Source of the DNA: Halonatronomonas betaini
GTDB taxonomy: Bacteria > Bacillota > Halanaerobiia > Halanaerobiales > Halarsenatibacteraceae
Assembly: GCF_015666175.1 (NCBI RefSeq)
Contig: NZ_JADPIE010000007.1
Span: forward strand, 124,001-188,000
DNA length: 64,000 nt
Direction: 5' to 3'
Under the pieces are notes generated by a model. The model was not told the origin of the DNA and searched no databases. It saw only the letters and a list, made by a program, of their open reading frames with translations. Shown piece after piece: positions 62,309 through 64,000 of this stretch (position 1 is the stretch's first letter; every line of letters begins with the position of its first letter). The position numbers and the translations under genes were made by a program.

Positions 62309-63544
62309 ATGCGTATAACTAATAATGTAATGATCGGAAATATGATGCAAAACCTGCAGCATAATATGAAAAATCTCGATAAATTAAACCAGCAGCTCTC
62401 ATCTGGTAAACAGTTCCGCTTTCCATCTGAGGCACCAATTCAGGCCTCAAGGAGCATGGATTTCAATTCCCAGCTCAATAATGTAGATCAGTTTAAAAAG
62501 AATGTCGACCAGGCCAACTCCTGGATGGAAACAACAGAGAGTGCTTTAACTGACGGCAATGAAGTCCTTCAGCGAGCCAGAGAACTGACAATCTATGGAG
62601 CCAATGACACCATGACCGAGACCGAACGGGAGAATCTGGCCAGAGAGGTCGAAGAATTAAGAAGCGAACTCCTTGCCATTACCGAAACCCGCCATGGCGA
62701 TCGCTATGTCTTTAGTGGCCAGGCTACCGATGAAAAGCCCTTTGACGAAAATGCCGAATACCAGGGCGATGACAGAAAGATCCGCCGGGAAATCAACCCA
62801 GGTGTTGAAATGGCAGTAAACGTAACCGGCCGGGAAGGCTTTGAAGATGCAATTGAAGCCATGGACCACCTCCTCTCAGATCTAAGAGGCGGCAGCGCCA
62901 GAGTCTATGGCGAACTGGGACCAGGCAAACTGGCTGAAAACTCAGATGAAATAGATGCAGATACAGATGTCAGTCTCAATATTACAATAGATGGCGAAAA
63001 CTTTGAAGTCACAGAAAATAGTGACGGCGAACAATTAACCGGTGACACCACCAGAGCAGAATTTGTTCAAGCAATCAACGATGCAGCTAATGAAGCACTT
63101 GGCACAACAGGTGAAACCTATGCCAGAGTCAGAAATGGCAATCTAGAAATTCGTTCTTTAACAGACGGTGAAGATTCTGAAATAAGTATAGAAACAGATG
63201 AAGCTGAGCCTATCATGCAACTTTTAAATTTCGAAGAAACAGATGCCGCCGGTGGCGAAGGCTCACTAATGCTCTCAACTTCAGATATCAGCAGGTTCGA
63301 TAATGCCATCGACAAAAACGTAACCACCAGAGCCGAAATCGGCGCCAAAATGAACCGCCTGGACTTAACCCAGAGCCGTTTAGAAGACCAGGAGATAAAC
63401 TTACGCAGCTTAAAATCAGAGAACGAAGATGTCGATATCGCCGAAACTATCATGGAACTTAGAATGCAGGAATCAGTCTATCAGGCTTCACTGGCCTCAG
63501 GTGCCAGAACAATGCAGCCGACCCTGCTGGATTTCCTAAGATAA
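62309..63544 (+). CDS. flgL: flagellar hook-associated protein 3 (FlgL)
   Basis: 411 aa, flagellin-like junction protein. N-terminal MRITNNVMIGNMMQNLQHNMKNL, QLSSGKQFRFPSEAP and the coiled region with ALTDGNEVLQRARELTIYGAND; C-terminal flagellin-type helix LRMQESVYQASLASGARTMQPTLLDFL (in parts). The middle (about 185-340) holds an inserted acidic domain that makes it longer than Bacillus FlgL (298 aa). GGGGAGGAGG precedes the ATG. Confidence 0.95.
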   Translation: MRITNNVMIGNMMQNLQHNMKNLDKLNQQLSSGKQFRFPSEAPIQASRSMDFNSQLNNVDQFKKNVDQANSWMETTESALTDGNEVLQRARELTIYGANDTMTETERENLAREVEELRSELLAITETRHGDRYVFSGQATDEKPFDENAEYQGDDRKIRREINPGVEMAVNVTGREGFEDAIEAMDHLLSDLRGGSARVYGELGPGKLAENSDEIDADTDVSLNITIDGENFEVTENSDGEQLTGDTTRAEFVQAINDAANEALGTTGETYARVRNGNLEIRSLTDGEDSEISIETDEAEPIMQLLNFEETDAAGGEGSLMLSTSDISRFDNAIDKNVTTRAEIGAKMNRLDLTQSRLEDQEINLRSLKSENEDVDIAETIMELRMQESVYQASLASGARTMQPTLLDFLR

Positions 63545-63622
63545 ACAATCATAAGATATATAAAATGTTAAAATTTGGTTTTTTGAACCCGGGTTGGTAG
63601 GTAAGCTTAAGGAGTGAAAGCC

Positions 63623-64000
63623 ATGGCCTTAAATATAGCAAGAATAGAAGTTGATTATACGCCAGGGCTTGTCGGGCTCGATATCAGAGACCCTGAGGTC
63701 GGCGTCCAGCCAACTAAAGACAGCGTCATTGTCAATCAGGGCCAGGACAGCCTGGAGATCTCAGCAGAAGCAGCCCAACTGGAGACAACTTCCTATCCAT
63801 CCAGGGCTGATATGGGCCTCCTGACAATAATCGATCGTGGCGATACCACCGCCAGTGAGAGCCAGCAGGCAGCCCTCCAGGCTATCGCAAAATATGCAAA
63901 TGAAGGCGATCAGCTGGCCAACTTTCAGCAGTTTGATATTGCAGATTTAGCCAGGCAGAATTCCAGGCTCGGCGATCAGCAGATCGAGCTAGGTTATAAA
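63623..64000 (+). CDS. yviE: flagellar-operon protein YviE-like (DUF6470), partial
   Basis: Open from ATG 63623 (AAGGAGTGA upstream) to the window end, 126 codons without a stop, so the 3' part is missing. The start MALNIARIEVDYTPGLVGLDI and the later DRGDTTASESQQAALQAIAKYANEGDQLANF fit the YviE/DUF6470 family, which lies between flgL and fliW in Bacillus. fliW and csrA are expected just beyond the window. Molecular function unknown. Confidence 0.75.
   Translation, partial: MALNIARIEVDYTPGLVGLDIRDPEVGVQPTKDSVIVNQGQDSLEISAEAAQLETTSYPSRADMGLLTIIDRGDTTASESQQAALQAIAKYANEGDQLANFQQFDIADLARQNSRLGDQQIELGYK

Noticed and set aside
50381-64000. Whole right part as a horizontally acquired island
   Set aside because: Flagellar genes are core and show the same C-rich composition, and no integrase, tRNA or direct repeats flank it; a skew/terminus effect fits better.

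Overview
The window reads as chromosome of a low-GC, anaerobic, motile diderm Firmicute, most probably a member of the Halanaerobiales. The evidence is a mix of traits. The flagellar gene order (yvyF-flgM-flgN-flgK-flgL-yviE) and many Shine-Dalgarno sites and TTG/GTG starts are of Firmicutes type. There are outer-membrane features (two TolC-family proteins, a MacAB-type pump, a PorV/UPF0164-like barrel, exported proteins without lipoboxes, anhydroMurNAc kinase). It also carries a [FeFe] hydrogenase, and its proteins are strongly acidic. No rRNA, tRNA, CRISPR array, insertion sequence or prophage was found. The genus assignment is inference.

Layout. 0.1-4 kb: UDP-glucose synthesis (pgcA, galU) and an outer-membrane barrel protein. 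4-10 kb: a divergent MarR regulator and a TolC-like/TolC/MacA/MacB export operon with a consensus sigma-A promoter. 10-17 kb: a coiled-coil protein, a NusG-II-like membrane protein and an AddB/AddA-type helicase-nuclease pair. 17-19.5 kb: cardiolipin synthase (minus strand) and a beta-propeller protein. 19.5-34.7 kb: a cluster for uptake and breakdown of cell-wall peptides and muropeptides. It holds an FCD regulator, DAP decarboxylase, NlpC/P60 endopeptidase, cytoplasmic class-A beta-lactamase-like hydrolase, Ala-D/L-Glu epimerase, D-aminoacylase, peptide ABC transporter without ATPases, RpiR/MurR regulator, acetyltransferase, AmiE-like serine hydrolase and AnmK. 34.8-42.3 kb: PTS enzyme I, nitroreductase, HydC-HydB-HydA hydrogenase, fumarase and a small zinc ribbon. 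42.4-50.3 kb: a fasciclin surface protein, a gamma-glutamyltransferase, two CrtI-type oxidoreductases and an ABC-2 exporter. 50.4-53.8 kb: a radical-SAM/HhH protein, a 2-hydroxyacid dehydrogenase and a GNAT. 54-58 kb: two divergent chemoreceptors, one with an N-terminal H-NOX heme domain, then an 11-bp repeat array. 58-64 kb: a BsuPI-domain protein and the flagellar anti-sigma/hook-junction operon, cut by the window end in yviE.

How it fits together. The 20-35 kb cluster can be read as one pathway. Peptides enter through DppA/B/C. YkfC-like endopeptidase frees the diamino acid, which LysA turns into lysine. The epimerase turns L-Ala-D-Glu into L-Ala-L-Glu, and other hydrolases and AnmK deal with D-residues and the sugar. 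Hydrogenase and nitroreductase handle reductant. The H-NOX receptor next to flagellar genes suggests gas-sensing taxis in an anaerobe.

Base composition changes along the window. From about 45-51 kb rightwards the plus strand becomes C-rich and codons become more C-ending, on both gene orientations, which may mark approach to the replication terminus. The most notable items are the cell-wall salvage cluster, the H-NOX receptor with a complete O2-binding residue set, a TolC-like protein that seems to lack its membrane barrel, the short HydB, and the 11-bp repeat array.
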